This document shows, in pieces, positions 34,030 through 43,143 of a stretch of 64,000 nucleotides of DNA. The position numbers and the translations under genes were made by a program. Every line of letters begins with the position of its first letter. Positions within the stretch are counted from its first letter, which is position 1. The notes below the pieces were generated by a model. It was given only the letters and a program-made list of their open reading frames with translations. It was not told where the DNA came from and did no database searches. Where the stretch lies: contig JAPPBT010000060.1 in NCBI GenBank assembly GCA_026702745.1, positions 1-64,000 on the forward strand, in the 5' to 3' direction. The DNA comes from Gemmatimonadota bacterium. GTDB lineage: Bacteria > JAAXHH01.

Positions 34030-36489
34030 ATGACGGCTTCCGTCCGGTTTGCCGAAATAGTCCTCCCTCTACCGGTCGACCAGGTATTCTCCTACAGTAT
34101 TCCGGACAATCTCCTCGAAACGGCCCTGCCGGGACGGAGGGTGTCGGTCGCCTTCACGAACCGCAGGATGACCGGTGTCATCACGGCGCTATCGGACACC
34201 TGTCCCGTACCGCGGTACAGGCCGCTGTTGGACGTCCTCGACAGCGAAGCGGTCCTGGACGCCTCGCTGCTCGACCTCACGCGGTGGATCGGCCGGTACT
34301 ATCTCTGCCCGTGGGGCGAAGCGATCAAGGCCGCCCTGCCCGCGGGCATGCTGTCGGAAAGCGAACAGATCGTCAGCCGGGACGAACCTTGTCCTCCCGA
34401 GTGCATGGACCGGCTTCGCCGCGCCGCGCCCCGGCAGGCCGAACTGCTCGCCCAGGTTCCGGAACAGGGCGCTGTCACGTTGACGAGCCTCCGGCGTAAG
34501 ACCCGCATCTGGCAACCCTTCGCGGCCCTTCGCGGCCTCGAGGCGAAGGGCCTGGTCACGATTTCGATCGGAGAAACCGGCACCGGTCCGGGCATCCGGT
34601 ACGAGACCTGGGTCGAACTGGTCCCGCCGAAGGAGGAGGCGGACCGGATCGTGACCAGGCTGATCCCCCGGGCGACCCGGCAGGCCAGCTGCATCAACCT
34701 CCTGGCGCGGCACGGCGGCCGGCTGACCACGGAGCAGCTCCGGCACCTGGGGCGGATCGAACGGGCCGTGGTGCGGAGACTGGAGAAGAAGGGCCTGGTT
34801 TCGCTCCATGAGGTGGAGACGATACGTGATCCCTACCGGGACGCCGAACTGCCCGTACCGGACGAGGTCGATCCCACGGAGGAGCAGGCCGAGGCACTGC
34901 AGGCGATCCACGGCGCCATCGGCCAGGGCGCCTTCAAGTCCCTGCTGCTTTACGGCGTCACCGGCAGCGGAAAGACGCACGTCTACGTGAAATCCATAGA
35001 AAAGACCCTGGAAGCGGGCCGGTCGGCCATCGTGCTCGTGCCGGAACTCGCCCTGACTCCGCAGGCCGTGCGGCAGTTCCGCGCCCATTTCGGCGATCTC
35101 GTGACCGTTCTGCACAGCGGCCTGTCCCCGGGGGAGCGGTACGACTCCTGGCGGCGGACCCGCGCCGGGGACTACCGCATCGTCGTCGGCGCCCGGTCCG
35201 CCGTGTTCGCACCGCTTTCCGATCTCGGCCTGATCGTCATCGACGAGGAACACGAACCGTCCTACAAGCAGTTCGACGACCCCCCGCTCTATCACGCGCG
35301 GGACGTGGCGGTCATCCGGGCGCGCACGGTGAACGCCGTGACGGTCATGGGCAGCGCGACACCTTCCCTGGAGACCTACGCCAATACGCAGACCGGCAAA
35401 TTCGAATGCTGCCGCCTGACCGAGCGAGTGGACCGGCGCCCCCTGCCGGGCGTGCGGATCGTGGACATGCGGGAGGAGCGCAGGCTGGGGCGCTTTTCGA
35501 TCTTCTCCGCTCCCCTGTCCGACCGGATCAAGGACCGTCTCGACCGGAAGGAGCAGATCATCCTCTTCCTGAACCGGCGCGGATTCTCTCCCTTCGTCCA
35601 GTGCTACGACTGCGGGCACTCCGTGTCCTGTCCCCATTGCAGCGTGACGATGACCTACCACGCCGACAGCCTGTTCATGCGGTGCCACTACTGCGACCAC
35701 AGGGACCAGGCGCCGGAGATTTGCCCCAAGTGCCGTTCCAGGTCGATCGGATACCGGGGCGTCGGCACCCAGCGCGTCGAGGAGGAACTGAAGGAGCGGT
35801 TTCCGGACGCCCGGATCGTCCGCATGGACATGGACACCACGTCGCGGAAGGGTTCCCACCAGGATATATTCCACCGCGTGCTGAACCGCGAGGCGGACAT
35901 CCTGCTCGGCACGCAGATGGTGGCCAAGGGGTTCGATTTCCCGAACGTGACGCTCGTGGGCGTCATCTCGGCCGACACGTCGCTTAACCTCCCGGATTTC
36001 AGGGCCAGCGAGCGGACCTTTCAGTTGCTGACGCAGGTGGCCGGCCGGACCGGGCGGGGCAAGCTGGGCGGCGAGGTGATCGTCCAGACCTATTCGCAAG
36101 GGCATCACAGCGTCGCAAGCGCGCAGGCGCACGACTACGAGTCCTTTTACGCCCGGGAAATCAACGACCGCAAGGCACTCGGCTATCCACCCTTCGGGCG
36201 CATGGTGGGGATCCTGTTCCAGGGGGAACGGGACGAATACGTGATGCGGGAGGCGCGCCGGTTCGCCGAGCTCATGGGGAAACAGCCGGGGGGGTTGAAT
36301 ATACTGGGGCCTGCGCCGCCGGTGATCGCCCGGGTGCGCAACCAGTACCGCTGGCAGATCATCGCGCGGAGCAGCCATTCCGGGCGTCTGCGTGACGCCG
36401 TGCGGCAGGCCCGGCTGCAATGGGAGCGCAACGCCGACAGCCGGCGTGTTCATCTGAAAGTCGACGTGGATCCCGTGGGGCTGATGTGA
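34030..36489 (+). CDS. priA: Primosomal protein N' / replication restart helicase PriA
   Basis: 819 residues. Recognises stalled forks and reloads the replicative helicase; 3'-5' superfamily 2 helicase. N-terminal 3'BD domain (FAEIVLPLPVDQVFSYSIPD), Walker A GVTGSGKT (about 308-315), DEEH box (about 403-406), zinc-binding Cys pairs at about 527-570 (CYDCGH, CPHC, CHYC, CPKC), helicase motif V/VI region TQVAGRTGRG and a C-terminal WQIIARS. The ATG at 34030 is preferred; an in-frame TTG at 34009 overlapping the GWxTD stop would add seven residues. The downstream radical SAM gene overlaps it by 4 nt. Confidence 0.95.
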   Translation: MTASVRFAEIVLPLPVDQVFSYSIPDNLLETALPGRRVSVAFTNRRMTGVITALSDTCPVPRYRPLLDVLDSEAVLDASLLDLTRWIGRYYLCPWGEAIKAALPAGMLSESEQIVSRDEPCPPECMDRLRRAAPRQAELLAQVPEQGAVTLTSLRRKTRIWQPFAALRGLEAKGLVTISIGETGTGPGIRYETWVELVPPKEEADRIVTRLIPRATRQASCINLLARHGGRLTTEQLRHLGRIERAVVRRLEKKGLVSLHEVETIRDPYRDAELPVPDEVDPTEEQAEALQAIHGAIGQGAFKSLLLYGVTGSGKTHVYVKSIEKTLEAGRSAIVLVPELALTPQAVRQFRAHFGDLVTVLHSGLSPGERYDSWRRTRAGDYRIVVGARSAVFAPLSDLGLIVIDEEHEPSYKQFDDPPLYHARDVAVIRARTVNAVTVMGSATPSLETYANTQTGKFECCRLTERVDRRPLPGVRIVDMREERRLGRFSIFSAPLSDRIKDRLDRKEQIILFLNRRGFSPFVQCYDCGHSVSCPHCSVTMTYHADSLFMRCHYCDHRDQAPEICPKCRSRSIGYRGVGTQRVEEELKERFPDARIVRMDMDTTSRKGSHQDIFHRVLNREADILLGTQMVAKGFDFPNVTLVGVISADTSLNLPDFRASERTFQLLTQVAGRTGRGKLGGEVIVQTYSQGHHSVASAQAHDYESFYAREINDRKALGYPPFGRMVGILFQGERDEYVMREARRFAELMGKQPGGLNILGPAPPVIARVRNQYRWQIIARSSHSGRLRDAVRQARLQWERNADSRRVHLKVDVDPVGLM

Positions 36490-37325
36490 AAACGGAAATA
36501 CGCGAAACTACCTGCAAGACGATCCTGACGCGCACGGGCGGGTTCCTGGAAGACTACACCCATACCCTGCAGCCCTATGTCGGCTGCGTGTACCGGTGCC
36601 CCTACTGCTATGTGCAGGCTCTGCCCGTCCACCTCTACCACGGCGGGGCCTGGGGCGACTACGTGGACGTCAAGATCAACGCGCCCGAACGGCTCGAGGC
36701 CGAGATGGCCCGTCTGAAGAAGCGGGACAAGCCGGTGCGGGTATTCCTGAGTTCCGCCACGGACCCCTACCAGGGCGCCGAGTCGAAATACCGGATCACG
36801 CGCAAGTGCCTGGAGGTGTTCGCCAGCCTGCAACCGGAACGGCTCGTCGTGCAGACCCGCAGCCCCATGGTCCGCCGGGACTTCGACGTGCTGAAGCGCA
36901 TCGAAGCAGTCGAGCTGAACATGACGCTCGAAACTCACGACGAGACCGTCCGCCGCAATCTCACGCCCCATGCCCCCTCCGTCGCCTGGCGGCTCAAGAC
37001 CCTCGACGCCGCCATGGAAACCGGCCTTCCGGTCCGGGTCACGATCAGTCCCATGCTGCCCAACGACCCCGACACCTTCGTGGAAACGCTCCGGGATCGC
37101 TGCCACTCGGTGGTCGTGGATACGTATTTCGACGGGGACGGATCGGGCGGCATGCGGACCGAACGCCTCCAGGTTCGGGCGATGTACGAGCGGTTCGGTT
37201 ACGGGGAGTGGTACCGGCTCGGCGCCCATCACGCACTGGTGGACGCGCTGACGGCTTCCCTCGGCTCCGAACGCGTCGCGTACAGCAAGGAAGGGTTCAA
37301 CCGGTCGGCCCGATCCATATTGTGA
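36486..37325 (+). CDS. SplB-like radical SAM protein
   Basis: 279 residues; radical S-adenosylmethionine enzyme of the spore-photoproduct-lyase-like type. The [4Fe-4S] motif C-x3-C-x2-C is C34, C38, C41 (CVYRCPYCYV); further conserved runs are FLSSATDPYQGAE and LVVQTRSPMVRRD. Starts at GTG 36486, overlapping the priA stop (ATGTGA), so translation is probably coupled. True SplB repairs UV-induced spore photoproduct; relatives in non-spore-formers have no settled role. Coupling to a replication-restart helicase suggests, but does not show, a DNA-repair link. Shorter than SplB (about 340 residues). Confidence 0.85.
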   Translation: MKTEIRETTCKTILTRTGGFLEDYTHTLQPYVGCVYRCPYCYVQALPVHLYHGGAWGDYVDVKINAPERLEAEMARLKKRDKPVRVFLSSATDPYQGAESKYRITRKCLEVFASLQPERLVVQTRSPMVRRDFDVLKRIEAVELNMTLETHDETVRRNLTPHAPSVAWRLKTLDAAMETGLPVRVTISPMLPNDPDTFVETLRDRCHSVVVDTYFDGDGSGGMRTERLQVRAMYERFGYGEWYRLGAHHALVDALTASLGSERVAYSKEGFNRSARSIL

Positions 37326-37416
37326 TGGACAGGCGAGGGCGTTCTGGTTATCATCCGACGTGCAATTTCGACCTCGTCGGGTTCCCGCAGGAAGCTAAAG
37401 CAGGCCACACCTTCAT

Positions 37417-37839
37417 ATGCCCAGGGTAACCGTAGCCGAATTGCAGGACTTCATAGATGGCGTGCCATTCGTCCACGATCTCGGACTGCGGATCGTCGAG
37501 GTGGAGGACGGGATCTGCCGCGGCCGGTTGCCCTATCAGCCCCGGTTCGCCCAGTCCTACAACCTCGTGCACGGCGGGGTGACGGCCTCCCTGGCCGATA
37601 CCATGGCGTACATGGCCCACGCCACGCTGAACGGGATCACGCGGGACACGGTGACCACCAACCTGACGGTCACCTACCTCTATGCCGCCAGCGAAGAGGC
37701 CCTCAACGCCGAGGCCCGGGTCATCAAGAATGGCCGAAAGGTCCTTTACGGCGAAGTGGTGATCACCAACGACGCCGGTACCCGGGTCGCCCACGCCACG
37801 GTCACCTATCTCAGACTGGACTACCAGCCGCGGGGGTAG
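37417..37839 (+). CDS. PaaI-like hotdog thioesterase
   Basis: 140 residues, one hotdog domain. The phenylacetyl-CoA-thioesterase-type signature NLVHGGVTASLADTMAYMA (18 of its residues around His-Gly-Gly) and a TTNLTVTYLYAA strand are clear. Expected to hydrolyse acyl-CoA thioesters in the cytoplasm; the acyl group is unknown. It follows the radical SAM gene by 91 bp on the same strand and is convergent with the sarcosine-oxidase-like gene. Confidence 0.88.
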   Translation: MPRVTVAELQDFIDGVPFVHDLGLRIVEVEDGICRGRLPYQPRFAQSYNLVHGGVTASLADTMAYMAHATLNGITRDTVTTNLTVTYLYAASEEALNAEARVIKNGRKVLYGEVVITNDAGTRVAHATVTYLRLDYQPRG

Positions 37840-37940
37840 GCGCCGCAGCCCGGCTGAACTCCGTACGTCCTGCCGCCATGTGGTCCTTTGGATCTTGTTC
37901 GTTTTCTAGGGTTAGAGCCGGGCGTCGAAGGACCAATGCC

Positions 37941-39080
37941 TTATCCGAACCGCGCCAGCCCGTGCAGGGCGATGTCGTGCGAGGTTTTGCCTGTTGTGGC
38001 CAGATCGGCCATGACCTCTCCGATGACACTGCAGAACTTGAACCCGTGGCCGGAGCAGGGGGAGGCGACGAATACGTTCGCATACTCCGGATGGGCGTCC
38101 AGGATGAAGTGGCCGTCGGCGGTGTTGGTGAAGGTGCAGACCTGCAGGCTCGTGGTGGGCCCTGAACCATCGGGAAAGTAGCGTTCGGCGAATGCCCGGA
38201 GCACGGCCTCGTCGCGGGGATGGGCGGATCGGTCGATCCGGTCCATATCGACCTGCTCGTCCAGGTGATGGTAACGGCCGATCTTGAATCCCGGCACCCC
38301 GTGCACGGGAAGTCCATAGTACCGGCCCTCGGCCACCCGGAGATTGAACACCGGGAACCGGTCCGGCTGGAAAATCTCCAGTCGCTTCGGCTGAAACCAG
38401 CCCAGCACCTGTCGTTCCGGCTGCACCAGTCCATCAAGGGATTTCACCACTTTGCCGATCCAGGCGCCCGCGGTGATGACGATCCGGCCGGCCGTGTAGG
38501 TCGATTTTCCGGTCTTTACCGTGACGCCGCGCCCGTCGGAATCCCAGTCCAGCACCGGTTCGCATCCGTGGATTTCAGCGCCTTCCCGCTGCGCCGCCTC
38601 CACGTGGGCGACAATGCAACGCTCGGGCAGTAGATACCCGCCGTCCGTCTGAAAAACGGCCATGATGTCCTCCGGCAACCGGTAGCCTGGGAAACGCCCG
38701 TTCACCTCCGTGCCCGTAAGGACCTCGTGGGGCAGGCCGTGCTCCTCGCAGGACGCCTTCGAGCCTTGAAAGACCCAATCGTCCGCGGGGCCGGCGTCCA
38801 GCGCCCCCGTGATATGCAGCAGCTGCTCGCCTGCCCGCTCCTCGATATCCCTCCACAGCGCGTAGGCGCGCCGGAGCAGCGGTACGTAGGACGGGTGTTC
38901 TGAGTAAGCTAGGCGGATAATGCGCGTCTGACCGTGGGAAGATCCGAGATCGTGGGGGATGTTAAACTGTTCGAGACCCAGCACACGGAAACCGCGGCGG
39001 GCAAGGTGCCAGGCCGCGGCGCTGCCCATGCCGCCCACACCGATCACGATGACGTCGTATGAGGAGGTTGGACGGCTCAC
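37941..39080 (-). CDS. Sarcosine oxidase / N-methyltryptophan oxidase-like FAD enzyme
   Basis: 379 residues, DadA/MSOX-type flavoprotein that oxidises N-methyl or other secondary amino acids with O2. N-terminal FAD motif GVGGMGSAAAWHLARRG; the C-terminal motif SGHGFKFCSVIGE is typical of monomeric sarcosine oxidases. The segment QVCTFTNTADGHF holds a Cys at the place where these enzymes bind FAD covalently (inference by alignment in mind). No signal. Divergent from purB with 325 bp between; no other methylamine or glycine-betaine genes are adjacent. Confidence 0.87.
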   Translation of the reverse strand: MSRPTSSYDVIVIGVGGMGSAAAWHLARRGFRVLGLEQFNIPHDLGSSHGQTRIIRLAYSEHPSYVPLLRRAYALWRDIEERAGEQLLHITGALDAGPADDWVFQGSKASCEEHGLPHEVLTGTEVNGRFPGYRLPEDIMAVFQTDGGYLLPERCIVAHVEAAQREGAEIHGCEPVLDWDSDGRGVTVKTGKSTYTAGRIVITAGAWIGKVVKSLDGLVQPERQVLGWFQPKRLEIFQPDRFPVFNLRVAEGRYYGLPVHGVPGFKIGRYHHLDEQVDMDRIDRSAHPRDEAVLRAFAERYFPDGSGPTTSLQVCTFTNTADGHFILDAHPEYANVFVASPCSGHGFKFCSVIGEVMADLATTGKTSHDIALHGLARFG

Positions 39081-39405
39081 GGATCAGATGCTCCAGGGAA
39101 CAAGCGCGGAGCCTAGAGCACATGTGGTGCTCAGAGCACATGCGCGGTGTCACAAAGTATACACGTACGGAGTCAGAAAGTTGGCCTGAATATAGAGGTC
39201 TGAGCGTACCGAATCAAGCAGATCAGATCTCTCGAAACCGGCGTTTTGGCGGACGCCGGGATAAAGAACCTTGCCGATTCCCGTGGTCGGAAGGTATACT
39301 GAAACCGCGGGAGCACGAAGGGAGCGCGAAGGGAACGCGAAGGGAACGCAAAGGGAACGCGAAGGGAACGCGAGAAGCAGGCAGGTTCCGGAATCGGGGC
39401 GACTC
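39081..39405. promoter_or_regulatory. Divergent region between sarcosine-oxidase-like gene and purB: hairpin and 11-bp repeats
   Basis: No gene. GAGCAC-ATGTG-GTGCTC (39116-39132) is a perfect 6-bp hairpin or operator. AGAGCACATG recurs directly after it (39133-39142 region). Five 11-bp units CGAAGGGAACG run from 39316 to 39370, ending 35 bp before the purB ATG. The unit is purine-rich and about one helical turn long. Confidence 0.6.
39316..39370 (+). repeat. Five 11-bp tandem repeats in the purB leader
   Basis: Copies at 39316-39326, 39327-39337, 39338-39348, 39349-39359 and 39360-39370; copies 2, 3 and 5 are identical, and copies 1 and 4 differ by one base each. The period is not a multiple of three, which supports a non-coding position and the purB start at 39406 rather than a longer frame. 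Confidence 0.95.
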
Positions 39406-40842
39406 ATGTCTCTACGATCGCTATCTCCCCTGGACGGCCGATACGGCGACCGGCTACAGGGCCTTTCCTCCTATTTCTCCGAATGGGCACTGATCAAGTA
39501 CCGGCTGCACGTGGAGATCGAATGGCTGATCACCATGGCGGAGCGGCCCGAGATCGAACACGTACGCGTCTTTTCCGAGGAAGAGACCGGTTTCCTGCGG
39601 TCGCTGGTCCTTGATTTCACCGACGCGCAGGCTGCGCGGATCAAGGAAATCGAGGAGGAGACCCGCCATGACGTCAAGGCGGTGGAATACTACGTAAGGG
39701 AAGCCATTGCCGGGACCTCCGTGGAGGACGTCACCGAATCGGTCCATTTCTGTTGTACTTCCGAAGACATCAACAACCTTGCCTACGCCCTCATGCTCAG
39801 GGACGGGATCCAGCAGGAGTGGCTTCCCGGAAGCCAGGACCTGATTTCCGTCGCGGCCGCCCTCGCCGGCGATACGGCGGACATCCCGATGCTCAGCCAC
39901 ACCCACGGGCAATCCGCCACGCCCACCACCGTAGGCAAGGAAATCGCCGTGTTCGTCGCCCGTTGGCGGCGCCAGCTCGACCAGGTCTTCCACAGTGAAT
40001 ACCTCGGCAAGTTTAACGGGGCGGTGGGCAACTACAACGCTCACCTCGTCGTGTATCCCGATGTGCCGTGGGAGGCCGTCGCCCGGCACTTCGTCGAGGA
40101 CCGCCTCGGACTGACCTTCAATCCGATCACCATACAAATCGAGCCCCACGACTACCTGGCGGAGCTTTTTCATCGGCTGATGCGATTCAATACCGTGCTG
40201 CTCGATTTCGACCGGGACATGTGGTCGTATATTTCCCTGGGCTACTTTCGCCAGAAAGTGGTGGGGACCGAGACGGGTTCCTCGGTCATGCCCCACAAGG
40301 TGAACCCCATCGATTTCGAGAATTCCGAGGCCAACGTGGGCGTCAGCAACGCACTGCTCGAACACCTGGCCGGAAAGCTGCAGATCTCGCGGCAGCAGCG
40401 CGACCTGAGCGACTCCTCCGCCCTGCGGAACGTCGGCGTAGCCATCGGCCACTCGCTGCTGGCGATCCATTCGGCCATCCAGGGCATGGCCCGGGTGGAC
40501 GTGGATCGGGACGTGGTGAGCGCCGACCTCGACGGGGCCTGGGAGGTGCTGGCGGAAGCGGTGCAGATGGTCATGCGCAAGGCCGGCCACGAGAACCCCT
40601 ACGAGCGGATGAAGGCGCTGACCCGGGGACAGGTCATTACGCAAGAGATCATGGAGGACCTGATCCGCGACCTGGACCTGCCGGACGACGACAAGCTTCG
40701 CCTGCTCGCCCTGACGCCTCCGGACTACGTCGGTCTCGCGCCGGTACTGGCCCGGCACATCGCCCGGGAGGGCGAGGACATCGTACCGGAAGGCGCGGCA
40801 GGCAAACAGGATTCGCCGGGCGCCGACGGAGAAGACGCCTGA
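39406..40842 (+). CDS. purB: Adenylosuccinate lyase
   Basis: 478 residues, E. coli-type PurB. Cleaves adenylosuccinate to AMP and SAICAR to AICAR, two steps of purine synthesis; cytoplasmic tetramer. N-terminus SLSPLDGRYGDRLQGL is diagnostic; CTSEDINNLAYALML, LSHTHGQSATPTTVGKE (active-site His) and the fumarase-superfamily signature SSVMPHKVNPIDFEN (about 294-308) follow. The ATG at 39406 is chosen from the conserved N-terminus; the open frame upstream only translates the 11-bp repeats. The last 15 residues are low-complexity. A purB regulatory role for the leader repeats is possible. Confidence 0.96.
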   Translation: MSLRSLSPLDGRYGDRLQGLSSYFSEWALIKYRLHVEIEWLITMAERPEIEHVRVFSEEETGFLRSLVLDFTDAQAARIKEIEEETRHDVKAVEYYVREAIAGTSVEDVTESVHFCCTSEDINNLAYALMLRDGIQQEWLPGSQDLISVAAALAGDTADIPMLSHTHGQSATPTTVGKEIAVFVARWRRQLDQVFHSEYLGKFNGAVGNYNAHLVVYPDVPWEAVARHFVEDRLGLTFNPITIQIEPHDYLAELFHRLMRFNTVLLDFDRDMWSYISLGYFRQKVVGTETGSSVMPHKVNPIDFENSEANVGVSNALLEHLAGKLQISRQQRDLSDSSALRNVGVAIGHSLLAIHSAIQGMARVDVDRDVVSADLDGAWEVLAEAVQMVMRKAGHENPYERMKALTRGQVITQEIMEDLIRDLDLPDDDKLRLLALTPPDYVGLAPVLARHIAREGEDIVPEGAAGKQDSPGADGEDA

Positions 40843-40939
40843 TCCCGATGCGCGCCTGCGAGACGCGCGCCCGCGTAATGCGCGCCTGCGAAGACGATTC
40901 CTCCAGGTAATCCAGAACCCATCTCGGCTCCACCAATCC

Positions 40940-42562
40940 ATGCCGTCTCTCCCTACGAATTTCGGTACCCTGGACTGGCTGATCGTCGCCGTATACATGA
41001 CGGCCACCGTAGGCGTGGGCCTGTACATGAACCGGTACATCCGGGACATGGGGGACTACATCGTGGCGGGCCGGTCGCTCAAGTCGCGCCTGGCCGTGGC
41101 GACCATGATCGGGAGCGAGCTCGGGCTGGTGACGGTCATGTACTCGGCCCAGAAGGGGTTCACGGGCGGGTTCGCGGCCTTCCATATCGCGGTCATCGCC
41201 GGCGTCGTGACCTTCATCGTCGGCATGACCGGTTTCATCGTGGTGCCCCTGCGCCGCCTCGGCGTGATGACGATCCCCGAGTTCTACGAGAAGCGGTTCA
41301 GCCGCGGCGTGCGTATCTTTGGGGGCCTGCTCCTCGCCTTCGCCGGCATTCTGAACATGGGCCTGTTCCTGAAGGCGGGCGCCCTTTTCGTAACAGGCCT
41401 GACCGGGCTGACCGATCCCAACGCCGTCGCCGTGGTCATGACCGTCATGCTCGCGCTGGTGATCGCCTACACCATCATGGGCGGCATGGTCTCGGTAGTG
41501 ATCACCGACTACATCCAGTTCGTGGTCCTCTCCTTCGGAATGATCCTCACCTGCGGCATGGCGGTGTACGCTCTCGGCTGGCCGACCATCGTTGAGACCG
41601 TGGCTTCCGTCCACGGCGAGTCCGGCTTCAACCCCCTGCTCGAGGGCAGCGGCTTCGGCCCCTCCTACATCATGTGGATGATCTTCACGGCAGGCCTCGT
41701 GTCCTGCGCCGTATGGCAGACCTCGGTCATGCGCGCATGCGCCGCCGAAAGCGTGGAAGTGGTCCGCAGGCTGTACCGGTGGTCCTCCATCGGCTTTTTG
41801 ATCCGGTTCATGATCCCCCAGTTCCTCGGCATCTGCGCCCTCACGTTTTTCTTCAACAATCCCGAGTTCCGCGGGTTCTTCTTCGATGAAACCGGGTCGC
41901 CGACCCCCGATCCCACGATGACACTGCAGGCCATGCCCCTCTTCCTGTCCCAGGTCCTGCCCACCGGCATCATCGGCCTCGTCGGCGCGGGGCTCCTCGC
42001 CGCCTTCATGTCGACCCACGACAGCTACCTGCTCTGCTGGGCGTCGGTGCTCACCCACGACGTCGTGGCGCCGGCCACGAACGAGCGCCTGACCACACGG
42101 TGGCGCCTGGCGCTGTCGCGCGTCTTCATCCTGGTGATCGGCCTGTTTCTGCTGGTATGGGGGCTCTGGTACGACCTGGGGCAGGACCTGTGGGACTACA
42201 TGGCCGTGAGCGGCGCCATCTACTTCACCGGCGCCTTCACGCTGCTGCTGGCGGGGCTGTACTGGAAGCGGGCGAGCACCGTGGGGGCCTACCTGGCGCT
42301 CACCGCGGGCATCGGCGCCGTGGCGGGCCTGGGACCCGTGAACCAGGCGCTGGGACTGGGCATGTATAAAAGTGACGAGATCGGGCTGGCCATCACCGCG
42401 CTGGCCCTGGTCCTCATGTTTGCCGGATCGCTGGTGTTCCCGGACCGTGTGGAGAGTCAGAAGCGCTCGGACCGTGTGGACCATCTTGAGCGCCAGGCCC
42501 GTGCGGACAGTCCGGCCATCACGGATCGCTTGGACAGTCCGGGCCGGAAGGAGGAGGCGTGA
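40940..42562 (+). CDS. Sodium:solute symporter family protein
   Basis: 540 residues, SSS family with about 13 membrane helices. Near the N-terminus: DWLIVAVYMTATVGVGLYM and a GDYIVAGRSL motif; later GLVGAGLLAAFMSTHDSYLL, the sodium-site region. Transports an organic solute with Na+ across the inner membrane; the substrate is not evident. The C-terminal 35 residues are a hydrophilic Arg/Asp/Ser-rich tail containing CGGACCGTGTGGA repeats. The stop codon overlaps the start of a 48-residue membrane protein. About 97 bp after purB across GCGCGCCTGCGA near-repeats. Confidence 0.92.
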   Translation: MPSLPTNFGTLDWLIVAVYMTATVGVGLYMNRYIRDMGDYIVAGRSLKSRLAVATMIGSELGLVTVMYSAQKGFTGGFAAFHIAVIAGVVTFIVGMTGFIVVPLRRLGVMTIPEFYEKRFSRGVRIFGGLLLAFAGILNMGLFLKAGALFVTGLTGLTDPNAVAVVMTVMLALVIAYTIMGGMVSVVITDYIQFVVLSFGMILTCGMAVYALGWPTIVETVASVHGESGFNPLLEGSGFGPSYIMWMIFTAGLVSCAVWQTSVMRACAAESVEVVRRLYRWSSIGFLIRFMIPQFLGICALTFFFNNPEFRGFFFDETGSPTPDPTMTLQAMPLFLSQVLPTGIIGLVGAGLLAAFMSTHDSYLLCWASVLTHDVVAPATNERLTTRWRLALSRVFILVIGLFLLVWGLWYDLGQDLWDYMAVSGAIYFTGAFTLLLAGLYWKRASTVGAYLALTAGIGAVAGLGPVNQALGLGMYKSDEIGLAITALALVLMFAGSLVFPDRVESQKRSDRVDHLERQARADSPAITDRLDSPGRKEEA

Positions 42563-42708
42563 TGGAGTTCTGGAGTACGCTCTGGGCGGTGGTTTTTGTG
42601 CTTTGCCTGCTGCTGTTTGCGGTTGTGGCCGTGTATGTCAGCGTAGGCGCGCTTGGAGATATCAGGGCGTTATTCAGGAGGATGGGGAGACGGGATGGGG
42701 AGGCGTAG
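42562..42708 (+). CDS. 48-residue single-pass membrane protein coupled to the symporter
   Basis: ATG at 42562-42564 overlaps the symporter TGA (ATGA), with GGAGG at 42550-42554 upstream. The protein begins MEFWSTLWAVVFVLCLLLFA, continues hydrophobic to about residue 30, then ends in a basic amphipathic tail (IRALFRRMGRR). One transmembrane helix is predicted with the tail in the cytoplasm. Small membrane partners of SSS carriers are known (YhdT with PanF, YjcH with ActP), so an accessory subunit is likely. The sequence itself matches no family I can name. Confidence 0.72.
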   Translation: MEFWSTLWAVVFVLCLLLFAVVAVYVSVGALGDIRALFRRMGRRDGEA

Positions 42709-42747
42709 ACCATCCCGCCAGGCTGGTCATTATCGAAGTAACTCGTT

Positions 42748-43143
42748 CTATCCGCAGCCGCAGACGAGTGCCTTGCCCTCGGTCGCCTGCAGGCCTTCAG
42801 TTTCGTAGCCGTCTCTCATCCACCAGTCCAGACCGCCCATGAGTTCCTTCACGTTGAAACCCAGCCGGGCCATGTTGAGCGCGCCTTTGGTCGACGCGTT
42901 GCACCCTATGCCGTCGCAATAGGTCACGTAAAGGGTGTTTTTGTCCAGGTGACCTGTGGTTTCCGGATCCATGGTCCGGTGAGGTATATTGACGGCACCG
43001 GGGATATGGCGTTCAGCGAAGGCTTCCTCGGACCGCGCGTCCACGACTACGACGTCCTTGCCCAGGGTGATGGATTCCCAGAGGTCATAGGAATCGGTCT
43101 CGTATTTCAGTTTGTTCTCATAGTGTGCGATCTGGTCTTTCAT
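42748..43143 (-). CDS. Rhodanese-like domain protein
   Basis: 131 residues, a single rhodanese domain: VVVVDARSEEAFAERHIPGAVN, active-site loop YCDGIGCNAS with Cys76 as the persulfide-forming residue and a second Cys81, then GFNVKELMGGLDWW. Ends in a Cys-rich tail (LVCGCG) that may bind metal or sulfur. Likely role: cytoplasmic sulfur transfer or detoxification. Starts at ATG 43143, preceded by a strong GGAGG; a longer frame to 43182 is rejected. Convergent with the symporter pair. Confidence 0.92.
   Translation of the reverse strand: MKDQIAHYENKLKYETDSYDLWESITLGKDVVVVDARSEEAFAERHIPGAVNIPHRTMDPETTGHLDKNTLYVTYCDGIGCNASTKGALNMARLGFNVKELMGGLDWWMRDGYETEGLQATEGKALVCGCG

Noticed and set aside
39316-39370. 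CRISPR array
   Set aside because: Units are 11 bp head-to-tail without spacers; the other arrays (9, 18, 38 bp) also lack spacers and no cas gene is near.
39271-39405. Longer PurB N-terminus
   Set aside because: It translates the 11-bp repeat, whose period is not a multiple of three, and precedes the conserved MSLRSLSPLDGRY start.
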